A stretch of DNA of 64,000 nt, taken from Myroides injenensis M09-0166 (lineage in GTDB: Bacteria; Bacteroidota; Bacteroidia; Flavobacteriales; Flavobacteriaceae). Shown here in pieces: positions 44,879 to 54,244 of the stretch. The DNA is taken from positions 17,131 to 81,130 of the forward strand of contig NZ_BAEX01000003.1 in the NCBI RefSeq assembly GCF_000246945.1, written 5' to 3'. The position numbers and the translations under genes were made by a program. Each line of letters starts with the position of its first letter. Position 1 is the stretch's first letter. Under the pieces are notes generated by a model that had not been told where the DNA came from, ran no database searches, and saw nothing but the letters and a program-made list of their open reading frames with translations.

Positions 44879-45685
44879 ATGGATACCATTCAAGTTTTAT
44901 TATCTACAACTAATCTAACTAATTTAGATATATTAGATAGAATTAATTACAGCAGAGATGAAGAAAAAGGTTTAGTTGTTGTAAATCAGATTTACAAGGA
45001 AGGTGTTGAGCCTATTGAAAGTTTTGAAAATGTTGGCTTAGTTTTTAGGTCAATAAAAGATAAAGGATTAGCTAAAAGTAGAAACTTAAGTATTTCACTA
45101 AGTAAAAAGGATATTTGTTTATTATGCGATGATGATGTTGTATATAATTCACAAATGCCTTTAATCGTTACAGAAGCTTACAGAGAACTACCTGAGGCAG
45201 ATATCATTATATTTAAAGGAGAAAGTTTATCTGAATCTAGGGGATTTTCTAATTTTGGTGTTAGAGTAAAAAAATTGAACAAAAGAGATACTTTGAAAGT
45301 ATCCTCTGTTTTGGTTAGTTTTAAGCGTACTTCAGTTAAGGGAATATATTTTGATGAGAGATTTGGTTCAGGTAGTGGAATATTTACATGTGGAGAAGAA
45401 AATATATTTCTTTTTGATTGCTTAGATAAGGGACTAAGCATATATTATTATCCTAAAAGTATTTTAGAGAAATCTTTTTCAAATTCTTTATGGTATAATG
45501 GGTTTGATGAACTGTATTTTGAAACAAAGGGAGCTGTCTTTTATAGATTATTTGGATATAGATCTTATTTGATTTCCATTTTTTTTCTAATTATAAAAAG
45601 AAAATTGTTTAAAGGAAATGGATCATTAGTAGGTAGATACAGGTTGATGTTAAAGGGGATTAGGAAATTAAAGACTTTGAGATAA
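44879..45685 (+). CDS. glycosyltransferase family 2-like protein
   Basis: A 268-aa GT-A-fold protein. It contains the nucleotide-sugar and metal-binding acidic cluster CLLCDDDVVY, the region KGLAKSRNLSIS expected before it in GT2 enzymes, and GCGEEN-like acidic residues (FTCGEENIFLFD) near the acceptor site. No membrane segment except a hydrophobic patch around 225-238. The canonical N-terminal GT2 strand is divergent (MDTIQVLLSTTNLTNLDILD), so the exact subfamily is unclear. Its stop overlaps the next start (TAATG). Confidence 0.78.
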   Translation: MDTIQVLLSTTNLTNLDILDRINYSRDEEKGLVVVNQIYKEGVEPIESFENVGLVFRSIKDKGLAKSRNLSISLSKKDICLLCDDDVVYNSQMPLIVTEAYRELPEADIIIFKGESLSESRGFSNFGVRVKKLNKRDTLKVSSVLVSFKRTSVKGIYFDERFGSGSGIFTCGEENIFLFDCLDKGLSIYYYPKSILEKSFSNSLWYNGFDELYFETKGAVFYRLFGYRSYLISIFFLIIKRKLFKGNGSLVGRYRLMLKGIRKLKTLR

Positions 45686-46593
45686 TGAAGGTAATTGTAA
45701 GTGTTATTATTCCTACTTATAAAAGATGCGATGGATTAAAAAGGGCGATTAATTCTTGTTTATCTCAAGATTTAGGGGGAATTTTAGATATTGAGATAAT
45801 TGTTGTAGATGATAATGGAGTTGGAAGTGAGTTTGGTGAAAAGGTAAATCATATAATTAAAGATTTGAATAATGTGAAAGTAAAACTAATTCAGCATGAA
45901 GTTAACATGAATGGAGCTGCAGCTAGAAATACTGGTATTTTTGAATCCAAAGGTGATTTCATTTGTTTTTTGGATGATGATGATTGGTTTGGTAGTGAGA
46001 AATTATTAAAGCAGGTCTATTTTCTACAACACAATAATGAGTATGATGCTTGCTACTGCGGTAGTGATGATGGTAAAGGGAATATACATTTAAATTGTAA
46101 AGAAGGTGATCTAACTAAAGACTTACTTATGTTGGAAACTTCAATGTTTACCCCTACTTTAATGTTCAGGAAAGAAATATTGTTTAGATTAAATGGTTTT
46201 GATACAAGTTTTAAAAGACATCAAGATTATGAACTTTTGTTGAGATATTTCAAAATAGGGAAAATTGGTTTTGTAAATGAAATTTTAGTTTTTTTAGGGA
46301 CTAATTTGGGTGAAAATATATTAAGAAATAATGATTTAGATCTAAATAAGAAAATGTTTCTTATGAAATTTGAAGAAGATATTTTAAATCAAACTAGTTT
46401 AGTCCAAAAGCAAATTTATGTTAAACATATTAGTTTACGCTTTGTATCACATGTTAAAACTAGAAATATGAAGTTACTTTTAAAGGCTATTATGGAAGGA
46501 TGTAAAATTTCTCCCAGGTTATTTATAAATTATTCTTTTTCTAGAGTATTTGTTTTTTGTAAAATGAAATTAAATGGAATTAGAAATCAGTAA
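45685..46593 (+). CDS. glycosyltransferase family 2
   Basis: A 302-aa classical GT2 enzyme: VSVIIPTYKRCDGLKRAINS at the N-terminus, EIIVVDDNG, then the DxD-type motif FICFLDDDDWFG and the ELLLRYFKIGKIGFV segment typical of the family. It transfers one sugar of the repeat unit on the cytoplasmic face. Starts by overlapping the previous stop and its end overlaps the Wzy start by 20 bases, so translation is coupled. Confidence 0.9.
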   Translation: MKVIVSVIIPTYKRCDGLKRAINSCLSQDLGGILDIEIIVVDDNGVGSEFGEKVNHIIKDLNNVKVKLIQHEVNMNGAAARNTGIFESKGDFICFLDDDDWFGSEKLLKQVYFLQHNNEYDACYCGSDDGKGNIHLNCKEGDLTKDLLMLETSMFTPTLMFRKEILFRLNGFDTSFKRHQDYELLLRYFKIGKIGFVNEILVFLGTNLGENILRNNDLDLNKKMFLMKFEEDILNQTSLVQKQIYVKHISLRFVSHVKTRNMKLLLKAIMEGCKISPRLFINYSFSRVFVFCKMKLNGIRNQ

Positions 46594-47722
46594 TAAAAAA
46601 GTTTTTTTTTTAAGTGAGTTAGCATTTGTATTGTATATTTGGTCGTTTACCTATTCTAGGCCATTATTACATTTGTATCCTTCTTTTAGTTCCGGTATCT
46701 TAGTTTTTATTACTATATTTTGTTTTATATTAAGTTTTTCTAAAAAGCTAAGAGTACAAAAGGAGAAAGTTTTTTTTATAATATTTTTTATTGTTTTTAT
46801 CGTTTTAGATAATTTGTTTAGAAATTATTTGTTTTCAAGAACATTCTTATATGATATTCTATATAGTGTCATTGTACCATTAGTTTTGTTGACACGGGTA
46901 AAATCGTTTAATAAACTATTATTATATCATACTAATATCTCATTAATTATTATTTGTTTATTAGGTTCTGATCCGTTTTTCAATTATGTGACTTTTACTG
47001 ACTATATGAATTATGGATTAAAAGTGGGTTTACCATGCTTTATCGGTACATATTTAGGTTATCGTTACTTCAATAAAAAAGTGATGTTCTTAGGACTTTT
47101 AGCAAGTTCATTTGCAGTAATACTATTTTCTAATAGAAGTGTTAGTCTTTGTGCTGTATTATTCGTTGTAATATTTGAATTTGTAACTGCCTATAATAAA
47201 AAGAAGTACTTTGGACGAGCTTTTATACTCATCCTATTAATAGGATTTCTTTCTAGTTTTGTTAAAACTTTTCTTCTATTAATTTATAACTTTCTTGATA
47301 GTGTGGGGCTAACTAGTTATGCTTTATATAAAATTATTTATCAATTAGATAGTCGAGAAGTTGATTCAGTTGTGTTAAGTGGCAGGGAGGATTTATGGGA
47401 AAAAGCTATTATACTGCTTGAAGAAAATCCAATTGTTGGAAATGGAAGTTCATTTTATATTAATGAATATGGTACATATCCACATAATTTAATATTAGAT
47501 ATTAGTATTTCATTTGGTATGCTAGGTTTAATATTGTTTTTAGGAATAATTATGCATGCTAGTTTTAAAATTTTCACTATTAAAGAGATTGATTTAAAAA
47601 TTACAGTTATTTGGTTTTTGTGTTTATGGTTTCCTATCTTGATGTTTAGCTCTACGTATAGTATTAGTTGGGGATTATGGAGTTTTGTTTTAATAGGTTG
47701 TACTTACAATAAAAAGGTTTAG
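46574..47722 (+). CDS. wzy: O-antigen/capsule polymerase (Wzy-like)
   Basis: A 382-aa integral membrane protein with about ten to eleven hydrophobic segments. The large loop before the last helices contains LSGREDLWEKAIILLEENPI followed by VGNGSS and YPHNLILDI, the signature of the O-antigen ligase/polymerase family. In a locus with a Wzx flippase and an initiating transferase this is the polymerase that joins repeat units in the periplasm. Sequence identity among Wzy proteins is low, so the call rests on topology, the loop motif and context. Confidence 0.85.
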   Translation: MELEISNKKVFFLSELAFVLYIWSFTYSRPLLHLYPSFSSGILVFITIFCFILSFSKKLRVQKEKVFFIIFFIVFIVLDNLFRNYLFSRTFLYDILYSVIVPLVLLTRVKSFNKLLLYHTNISLIIICLLGSDPFFNYVTFTDYMNYGLKVGLPCFIGTYLGYRYFNKKVMFLGLLASSFAVILFSNRSVSLCAVLFVVIFEFVTAYNKKKYFGRAFILILLIGFLSSFVKTFLLLIYNFLDSVGLTSYALYKIIYQLDSREVDSVVLSGREDLWEKAIILLEENPIVGNGSSFYINEYGTYPHNLILDISISFGMLGLILFLGIIMHASFKIFTIKEIDLKITVIWFLCLWFPILMFSSTYSISWGLWSFVLIGCTYNKKV

Positions 47723-47726
47723 TAAT

Positions 47727-48755
47727 ATGAAGATTTTAATTGATAGTTATAATACAATGTGCCAGAATACTTCTGGTGGGGTGCAAACGCGTGTTAAAAA
47801 ACATTTAGAATATTTAACAAAGAGGAACAAAGAATATAAATTATTTGATAAGTGGAATGATAAAGTAGAGGATTTTGATATAATACATATTTTTAAGATA
47901 ACATTAGATAGCTATAATTTAGTAAATTATTCTTCTAATAAAGGAAAAAAAATTGTTTTATCTTCTGTTATTGCAATTGAAAAAAAAATTAATATAAAAT
48001 TAGGACTATTAATCAGTAAAATATTTCGTGTTAAAACAGGTTATTGGTTTACACAGCAAATGTTGCTACAATCAGATGCAATTGTTGCTCAAACTATTAA
48101 AGAGGCGAAGTTTATAGAAGAAAATTATTCAATTGATAGTTCTAAGATTCATATAATCCCAAATGGGATTAATTTAGTATTTAAGTATAGAGAAAGTCAG
48201 CTTGCATTTGAAATATTAGGGTATAGAAAGCCATATGTTCTACAGGTTGGTAGATTTGACAGAAATAAAAATCAATTAAATGTTATAAAGGCTTTGAAGG
48301 GAACAGGAATACCTGTTGTATTTGTGGGAGGGGAATACTTTAATGAGAAGGCATATTATAAGGAGTGTAGAGATTTAGCTGATGAAAATTTTGTATTTAT
48401 TGATTGGTTAAAACATGGCGATGAGTTACTTGAAAGTTTATATGTAAATGCTCAAGTTTTAGTATTGCCTTCACATAAGGAAATTTTTGGAAACGTTCTT
48501 TTTGAAGGTGGCGCAGCAGGAATTAATCTCGCTGTAACGGATGTTTTGCCGATTGAAAGTTTTGGAATTTCCAAATTTTGCACATCATTTAAAGCATCAA
48601 ATATAAATAGTATAAAGAACGCGGTTATGAAAGAGTATTATAAAGATAAGATAGCAGGTCAATCTAAATTTTTTATTGAGAATTTTTCTTGGGATGAAGC
48701 TGTGATAAAATATATAGATATCTATAATAGTTTGATTAATGTCAGAAAAGAATAG
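47727..48755 (+). CDS. glycosyltransferase family 4
   Basis: A 342-aa GT-B enzyme. The C-terminal domain shows YVLQVGRFDRNKNQLNVIKA, the nucleotide-sugar pocket with VLVLPSHKEIFGNVLFEGGA (EX7E-like arrangement), and a terminal helix. The N-terminal domain carries the GGVQTRVKKHLEYL acceptor-side motif. Its last 17 bases overlap the wzx start. It is one of the four repeat-unit transferases of the locus. Confidence 0.9.
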   Translation: MKILIDSYNTMCQNTSGGVQTRVKKHLEYLTKRNKEYKLFDKWNDKVEDFDIIHIFKITLDSYNLVNYSSNKGKKIVLSSVIAIEKKINIKLGLLISKIFRVKTGYWFTQQMLLQSDAIVAQTIKEAKFIEENYSIDSSKIHIIPNGINLVFKYRESQLAFEILGYRKPYVLQVGRFDRNKNQLNVIKALKGTGIPVVFVGGEYFNEKAYYKECRDLADENFVFIDWLKHGDELLESLYVNAQVLVLPSHKEIFGNVLFEGGAAGINLAVTDVLPIESFGISKFCTSFKASNINSIKNAVMKEYYKDKIAGQSKFFIENFSWDEAVIKYIDIYNSLINVRKE

Positions 48756-50187
48756 TTTTTTAGAAGCTTCAAAATGGTCAATGCTTACAGAAGTAGGTGT
48801 TAAATTTATTTCTCCTTTATCCTTTTTAGTTCTTACACGATTTCTATCTCCTAGTGATTTTGGTGTAGTTGCAATTGCTACATCAATTTTAGGATTTATG
48901 TATATCATATCAGATTTAGGGGTTAGTAAAGTTATTATTCAGAATGATGGGGATGAACAAACACAATTACGTATACAGACAGTTGGTTTTTGTATAAATA
49001 CTGCAGTAGGTTTTTTGTTATTTCTTTTTTTATTTTTTGGAGGGAATTACTTAGGAATATTGTTAAAACAGGAGAATGCAGGTGAAGTAATATCATTTAT
49101 GTCTTTACAGGTTTTATTTTACTCATTGTCTTCTATCCAAACAGCGTTATTAAAAAAAAGATTAGAATTTAAAAAGCTTTTTTACGTAAGAATTATAACT
49201 GTTCTAATCCCTCTTTTAATTGCAATACCGATAGCTGTTGTTTATCAAAGTTATTGGGCACTTGTAATTAGTAATGTTCTTACTTCTGCGATTAGTTGTC
49301 TTACTCTTTGGAGTGTTAGTAGTTGGAGACCAATGTTTTATTTATTTGATTTTGAATTGTTTAATAAAGTTTTTTCAAATAGTATATGGAATACAGTAGA
49401 ACAACTTTTTATTATGATTCCTGTTTTATTAGATAGTTATTTGTTAACATCAAAATTATCTGCTGGGGATTATGGGATGTATAATACAGCAAGAGTTTTG
49501 TTTAGTTCATGTACAAGTTTGTCTTTAGGTGCATTAATACCTGTTTTGTTTAGTACATTATCTAAATTAAGGTTTGAGAACTATCATAAGTTTATAAATT
49601 TTTTGTTAATTTCTCAAAGGGGGATTTTTTCTCTTGGAGCCGTATTATCTTTAGGAGGTTTTTTGTTTTCGGATTTTTTGGAAGATTTTATTTTTAATGA
49701 TCAATGGTTGGGTATTGCAAAAATTTTGAGTGTTATCTTTTTTATTATGGGGATGGAATATTTTAATACTTCTATTGTTGAAGGATTTAGAGCTGAAGGA
49801 AAGTTTAGATTGTTAGCATTGAATTCGGTTGTGGGGGTAGGAATAACTATTCCTTTATTATTTCTTTCTGTAAACTATGGTTTGTTTGTTTATGTTATCG
49901 TCCGCAGTTTATGTTTGTATTTGAATTTTCCAATTATAATAATGAAGACAAAAAAAGTTTTACAGATAAAGTATATGAATTTTGTAATCCAAAATATTGG
50001 CAGTATAGTTTTAATAGTTGTCATTTTTTTATTGAAAATATTTTTAGGCACTACTGTTGAAAATGTTTTATTAGATATTATTTTATTTAGCGTTTTTGTA
50101 ACTTATCAGATTTATAGGGAAAGGAAATTTGTAAATATTATCTTGTCTAAGTTTTTTAAAAAGAAACCAGTATATGAAAAAGATTAA
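48739..50187 (+). CDS. wzx: polysaccharide flippase (Wzx/MOP superfamily)
   Basis: A 482-aa protein with about twelve to fourteen membrane segments and the family's N-terminal pattern SMLTEVGVKFISPLSFLVLT followed by RFLSPSDFGVVAIAT. It moves lipid-linked repeat units across the inner membrane. Its start overlaps the GT4 gene upstream and its end overlaps the deacetylase by 14 bases. It most resembles the WzxC/RfbX-like lipopolysaccharide exporter subgroup. Confidence 0.9.
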   Translation: MSEKNSFLEASKWSMLTEVGVKFISPLSFLVLTRFLSPSDFGVVAIATSILGFMYIISDLGVSKVIIQNDGDEQTQLRIQTVGFCINTAVGFLLFLFLFFGGNYLGILLKQENAGEVISFMSLQVLFYSLSSIQTALLKKRLEFKKLFYVRIITVLIPLLIAIPIAVVYQSYWALVISNVLTSAISCLTLWSVSSWRPMFYLFDFELFNKVFSNSIWNTVEQLFIMIPVLLDSYLLTSKLSAGDYGMYNTARVLFSSCTSLSLGALIPVLFSTLSKLRFENYHKFINFLLISQRGIFSLGAVLSLGGFLFSDFLEDFIFNDQWLGIAKILSVIFFIMGMEYFNTSIVEGFRAEGKFRLLALNSVVGVGITIPLLFLSVNYGLFVYVIVRSLCLYLNFPIIIMKTKKVLQIKYMNFVIQNIGSIVLIVVIFLLKIFLGTTVENVLLDIILFSVFVTYQIYRERKFVNIILSKFFKKKPVYEKD

Positions 50188-51010
50188 GTTTTTATTGATA
50201 GATTTTGTTAGAAATCTCAAATGGAAAAAACAATATTTTAAAGTGAAAAAAAAATATGAGTTAAATGAAAAAATTTTATCAAATAATACAATTATTGCTG
50301 GAAAGGTTTTAATTATTGTTCCTCATGCCGATGATGAGTTAATAGGATGTTTTAATTTTATTAAGAATTATAAGAGTAAAGCGGATATAACGTTGTTTTT
50401 TTGTAATTTAACAGGAAGCAATAATAATCTAAATAACAAATTAAATAGAGAACTAGAGTTTCAAAATTTTTGTAAGACATATCAAATAAAAAATATTATT
50501 AATACTGAAGAAGATGTGTATGTAGGGTTAAAGCATGTATTAATGAATAATAAATTTAATTTTTTCTTTATTACACCTTTGATTGATTGGCATTTTGAGC
50601 ATCGTGAAGTGAATTATATTTTATATGATATATTAAATGAGAGTTATTCTAAAGAAGATTTAAAAGTAAAAAATATAGTGTTTTATCAAATTTCAGTACC
50701 TTTAAATTATAATTGCGTTAATTTTATTTTAGGGATGAATAAGGAAGTAGTAAAAGAGAAGTGGTCTGCTTTTTCAAAGTTTTATCCTAGTCAAGCAAAC
50801 CTTCCAAAGCGTCGTTTCATTTATCAAGAACGATTAAATGCTTTAAAATGTAAGGATTATTTTTTTGCGGCAGAGTCTTTTCAGTTTTTAACTTTTGATA
50901 GTTGGTGTAGTTTCGTTGAAGATATTAGGTTTCGTCAAAATTTTAAATTTAATGCTAGTACAATTAATGATTTGTTTTTAATTAGAGAATCTGTAAAGAA
51001 TTACAAATAA
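50174..51010 (+). CDS. PIG-L-family deacetylase
   Basis: A 278-aa zinc-dependent N-deacetylase. The metal-binding and catalytic motif PHADDE is at about residues 58-63, and the late histidine region is DWHFEHREVN. PIG-L/LmbE enzymes remove the N-acetyl group from GlcNAc-containing lipids or nucleotides. Here it may de-N-acetylate one sugar of the repeat unit, leaving a positive charge next to the uronic acid. No signal peptide, so it acts in the cytoplasm. Confidence 0.85.
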   Translation: MKKIKFLLIDFVRNLKWKKQYFKVKKKYELNEKILSNNTIIAGKVLIIVPHADDELIGCFNFIKNYKSKADITLFFCNLTGSNNNLNNKLNRELEFQNFCKTYQIKNIINTEEDVYVGLKHVLMNNKFNFFFITPLIDWHFEHREVNYILYDILNESYSKEDLKVKNIVFYQISVPLNYNCVNFILGMNKEVVKEKWSAFSKFYPSQANLPKRRFIYQERLNALKCKDYFFAAESFQFLTFDSWCSFVEDIRFRQNFKFNASTINDLFLIRESVKNYK

Positions 51011-51022
51011 AGTATATTTAAA

Positions 51023-52207
51023 ATGAATATATTATATATACATCAGTATTTTATAACCCCAAAAGAACCTGGAGGTACTAGATCCTATTGGATAGCACAG
51101 GAAATGATTAAACATGGTCATAATGTCACTATGATTACATCTTCTACTAAATATAAGGAAAAGGTTATAGAAATGTTTGTAGATGGGATTAAGGTAATCT
51201 ATATAAATGAGGAATATAGTCAAAATATGTCTATAGCACAACGTTTTAAAGCTTTTTTATCTTTCATGTATAAATCTTCAAAAATAGCGCTAAGACAAAA
51301 AGATATAGATTTACTATTTGCTACTTCGACTCCTTTAACTATTGGTGTACCTGCATTAATTATGAAGATGTTTAAAAAAGTACCTTATGTTTTTGAAGTT
51401 CGAGATTTATGGCCAGAAGTACCAATTCAAATGGGAGCTTTAAGAAATCCTATAGTACGTAGTTTAGCACTGCGTTTGGAAAAAACGATTTATAATAATG
51501 CAAGACATGTGATAGCTCTATCTCCAGGTATGTGTGATGGAGTATTAAAGTATATTGATAAATCAAAGGTTTCAATGGTGCCTAATATGTCAAAAATTGA
51601 TGAATTCTGGCCAAGACCTTATAATTTTAGTCTTATGGAATCTTTAGGCATTAAGAAAGAGATATTTAAAGTTATTCATTTTGGAGCACTAGGAAAAGCA
51701 AATGGAGCAGATAGTATAATTGAAGCAGCAAAACTACTGAAGGATAATACTTCAATTCATTTTTTGTTTATAGGAGGTGGATCGACGGAGCAGGATTTAA
51801 AGGAAAAATGTATAGAGTTTGATTTAACAAATGTTAAGTTTCTAGGAAAATTTCCAATGAATAAGACATCTGAAATTGTTAATTTTTCTGATGTATCTAT
51901 TGTGAGTTTTTTGGATCTTCCTATTTTATATACTAATTCTCCTAACAAGTTATTTGATTCATTGTCGGCTGGAAAACCAATTATTGTGAATTCTGCTGGT
52001 TGGACAAAAGATTTAGTAGAAGAATATAGATGTGGTTTTTATGTGAATCCAAATGTGCCACAAGAATTAGTTGATAGAATATTGGAATTGCAAGCTAACC
52101 CTGATAGTGTTAGAGAAATGGGTGAAAAATCACGATGGTTAGCTGAGAATAAGTTTGATAAGAGTATTTTAACCAAACAAATAGTTCAAATTATAGAATC
52201 GTTATAA
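51023..52207 (+). CDS. glycosyltransferase family 4 (WbuB-type)
   Basis: A 394-aa GT-B transferase starting MNILYIHQYFITPKEPGGTR, the N-terminus typical of WbuB-like enzymes, with FEVRDLWPEVPIQMGALRN and a C-terminal donor site (LPILYTNSPNKLFDSLSAGK, then PIIVNSAGWTKDLV). In many bacteria this enzyme adds the second sugar (often FucNAc or a relative) to the lipid-linked first sugar, and its gene stands directly before the initiating transferase, as here. Its stop codon overlaps the next start (TAATG). Confidence 0.92.
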   Translation: MNILYIHQYFITPKEPGGTRSYWIAQEMIKHGHNVTMITSSTKYKEKVIEMFVDGIKVIYINEEYSQNMSIAQRFKAFLSFMYKSSKIALRQKDIDLLFATSTPLTIGVPALIMKMFKKVPYVFEVRDLWPEVPIQMGALRNPIVRSLALRLEKTIYNNARHVIALSPGMCDGVLKYIDKSKVSMVPNMSKIDEFWPRPYNFSLMESLGIKKEIFKVIHFGALGKANGADSIIEAAKLLKDNTSIHFLFIGGGSTEQDLKEKCIEFDLTNVKFLGKFPMNKTSEIVNFSDVSIVSFLDLPILYTNSPNKLFDSLSAGKPIIVNSAGWTKDLVEEYRCGFYVNPNVPQELVDRILELQANPDSVREMGEKSRWLAENKFDKSILTKQIVQIIESL

Positions 52208-52813
52208 TGTATAAATATTTTTTGAAAAGGATATTAGATTTTTTGGCAGCATTAATAGGGTTGACTTTATTAAGTCCAATATTTATAGTTGTAGCTATAG
52301 GTTTATACTTTGCTAATCATGGAAAGCCTTTTTTCTTTCAGAAACGGCCAGGTAAAGGAGAATCTATCTTTAAGATTGTAAAGTTTAAAACGATGAATGA
52401 CAAGAAAGATAATATGGGTAATTTATTATCTGACGCAGATCGTTTAACACCAATTGGTGCTTTTGTGCGTAAGACTTCGCTTGACGAAATACCTCAGTTA
52501 ATTAATGTGTTAAAAGGAGATATGAGCTTAATAGGACCAAGACCTTTATTACCACAATATTTATCTTTATATAGTAGTGAACAAGCTAGAAGACATGAAG
52601 TAAAACCTGGAATTACAGGTTGGGCTCAAGTAAATGGTCGTAATGCAATTTCATGGAAACGTAAATTTGAATTAGATGTATATTATGTTGATCATATTAG
52701 TTTGTTTTTAGATATAAAGATATTTTTTTTTAACAATAAAAAAAGTATTTATAAGGGAAGGAATATCTCAAGAAGGACAAGTAACAGCAGAAGCTTTTAA
52801 TGGTAAGAATTAA
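52207..52813 (+). pseudogene. PglC-like initiating sugar-phosphate transferase, frameshifted at a T9 tract
   Basis: Undecaprenyl-phosphate sugar-1-phosphate transferase of the small (about 200-aa) PglC/WcaJ-C type. It has one membrane helix (about 8-32), FFQKRPGKGESIFKIVKFKT, the catalytic DE pair in SLDEIPQLINVLKGD, SLIGPRPLLPQYL and ITGWAQVNGRN. As read, the frame ends at 52800 with an alien tail (NNKKSIYKGRNISRRTSNSR). Reducing the T-run at 52723-52731 from nine to eight restores TIKKVFIREGISQEGQVTAE and a stop at 52811-52813, which matches the family. The tail lies after the active site, so partial activity is possible. Real frameshift, phase-variable state or assembly error cannot be told apart here. 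Confidence 0.85.
52723..52731 (+). repeat. T9 homopolymer at the frameshift of the initiating transferase
   Basis: Nine consecutive T. Eight restore the family reading frame. Slipped-strand mispairing or homopolymer miscalling would act here. Confidence 0.85.
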
Positions 52814-52834
52814 TAAAAATAGAATAGTATTAGT

Positions 52835-53479
52835 ATGAAAAAAATAGCAATATTTGGAGCTGGTGGTTTTGGTAGAGAAGTAAAGACTATTATAGATAGT
52901 ATAAATAAAGTAGAAACGATTTATGATTTTATTGGATTTTATGATGATGGTAAGAAAAAAGGTTCTATCATTAATAATTATCCAGTACTAGGAGGAATAA
53001 AAGATTTAAATGCGTTAGAAGAGGAAATTGCACTTGTTGTTTCTATTGGCGATCCTAAAATAAAAGCAAAAATCATTTCTTTGATAGATAATTCCTTAAT
53101 TAGTTTTCCTAATATAATTTCTCCTTTTGCATTAATCTCTAAAGATTTTGTTTCATTAGGACAAGGAAATGTTATTTGCGCAGGGACAATAATTACTTGT
53201 AATATCGAAATTAAGGACTTTGTTATTCTAAATTTATCTTGTACAGTTGGTCATGATACTATAATTAATAGTTATTCTTCATTTATGCCTTCGGTTAATA
53301 TTTCTGGAGAAGTAGTAATAGGGGAAGGTGTATATGTAGGAACAGGTGCAAAAATTATTAATTTACTAGAAATTGGTGAGTATACAATAGTAGGTGCAGG
53401 AGCAGTAGTAGCTAAAACACTACCAGAAAAATGTACTGCTGTAGGTATACCGGCTAAACCAATAAAATTTCATGAATAA
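52835..53479 (+). CDS. NeuD/PglD-type sugar-nucleotide acetyltransferase
   Basis: A 214-aa left-handed beta-helix acyltransferase. The N-terminal Rossmann-like domain begins MKKIAIFGAGGFGREVKTII and the C-terminal hexapeptide repeats include TVGHDTIINSYSSFMPSVNI, GEGVYVGTGAKI and a final VVAKTLPEKCTAVGIPAKP. PglD-type members acetylate the 4-amino group of UDP-4-amino-sugars using acetyl-CoA; others acetylate sialic or hexosamine sugars. It lies between the initiating transferase and the second acetyltransferase. Confidence 0.88.
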   Translation: MKKIAIFGAGGFGREVKTIIDSINKVETIYDFIGFYDDGKKKGSIINNYPVLGGIKDLNALEEEIALVVSIGDPKIKAKIISLIDNSLISFPNIISPFALISKDFVSLGQGNVICAGTIITCNIEIKDFVILNLSCTVGHDTIINSYSSFMPSVNISGEVVIGEGVYVGTGAKIINLLEIGEYTIVGAGAVVAKTLPEKCTAVGIPAKPIKFHE

Positions 53480-53496
53480 GAGAATAAATTTAGGGA

Positions 53497-54100
53497 ATGT
53501 ATTTAATAGGAGCTAGTGGACATGGAAAAGTTGTAGCGGAAATAGCAGAGGAAAATAAAATTTATATTAAAGGATTTATTGATTGTGACTTAAGTATCAC
53601 TAAGATATTAGATTATAAAGTTATTTCTAATAGTATTGATAATTTAGTTGGTGAAGCAATTGTTAGTATTGGTGATAATTTTATAAGAAAAAATATTGTA
53701 TTACAATCTGAGAATTTTTTTTTAAAAAACTATGTTCTCTCTTAGAGCTAATGTAAGTAAACGTGCTACTGTTGAAGATGGTTCTGTAGTCATGATGGGA
53801 GCAACGATAAATAGTGATGTAAAGATAGGAAAGCATTGTATTATTAATACAAATGCTTCTATAGATCATGATTGTATTATTGCTGATTTTGTCCATATTT
53901 CTCCTAATGCCGCTTTGGCAGGTAATGTAGAAGTTGGAGAAGGAACTCATATTGGTATTGGTGTCTCTGTAATACAAGGAGTAAAAATAGGGAAATGGTG
54001 TACTGTAGGAGCAGGGGCAATTATTATTAGGGATGTACCTGACTATGCAGTTATAGTAGGCAATCCTGGTAAGGTTATAAAATATAATGAAAAAATATAG
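53497..54100 (+). pseudogene. second NeuD/PglD-type acetyltransferase, frameshifted at a T9A6 tract
   Basis: Two overlapping frames together form one ~200-aa acetyltransferase. The first (53497-53745) is the N-terminal Rossmann-like part (MYLIGASGHGKVVAEIAEEN); the second (from 53732) is the hexapeptide-repeat part (RANVSKRATVEDGSVVMMGA, then NAALAGNVEVGEGTHIG and VIVGNPGKVIKY). They join in frame if one A is removed from the T9A6 run at 53715-53729. As read, an upstream 82-aa product stops at TAG (53743-53745), and a possible ATG at 53732 overlaps it, so coupled re-initiation could still make the catalytic domain. The intact form would be PglD-like. Confidence 0.85.
53715..53729 (+). repeat. 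T9A6 tract at the frameshift of the second acetyltransferase
   Basis: Nine T followed by six A. Removing one A restores a single frame. It is the second such tract of nine T within 1 kb. Confidence 0.85.
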
Positions 54101-54108
54101 CGAAAGAG

Positions 54109-54143
54109 AAAACCTATTATCAAATTGATAGTAGGTTTTTTTG
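54109..54143 (+). terminator. rho-independent terminator of the polysaccharide operon
   Basis: AACCTATTATCA pairs with TGATAGTAGGTT (one G-T), followed by a run of T. It lies just after the second acetyltransferase, so the aminotransferase is a separate unit. Confidence 0.88.
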
Positions 54144-54200
54144 TGACTAAATAAATAGACTACTTTGCTAAATTAAGTATTAATTGAATCGCATAATTCG

Positions 54201-54208
54201 TACATTTG
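54201..54208 (+). promoter_or_regulatory. putative -7 element of the aminotransferase gene
   Basis: TACATTTG matches TAnnTTTG, 36 bases before the ATG at 54245 and just after the operon terminator. The -33 element is not clear. Confidence 0.5.
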
Positions 54209-54244
54209 ACATACAAAATAACAGAACAAAAACATTTCAATATA

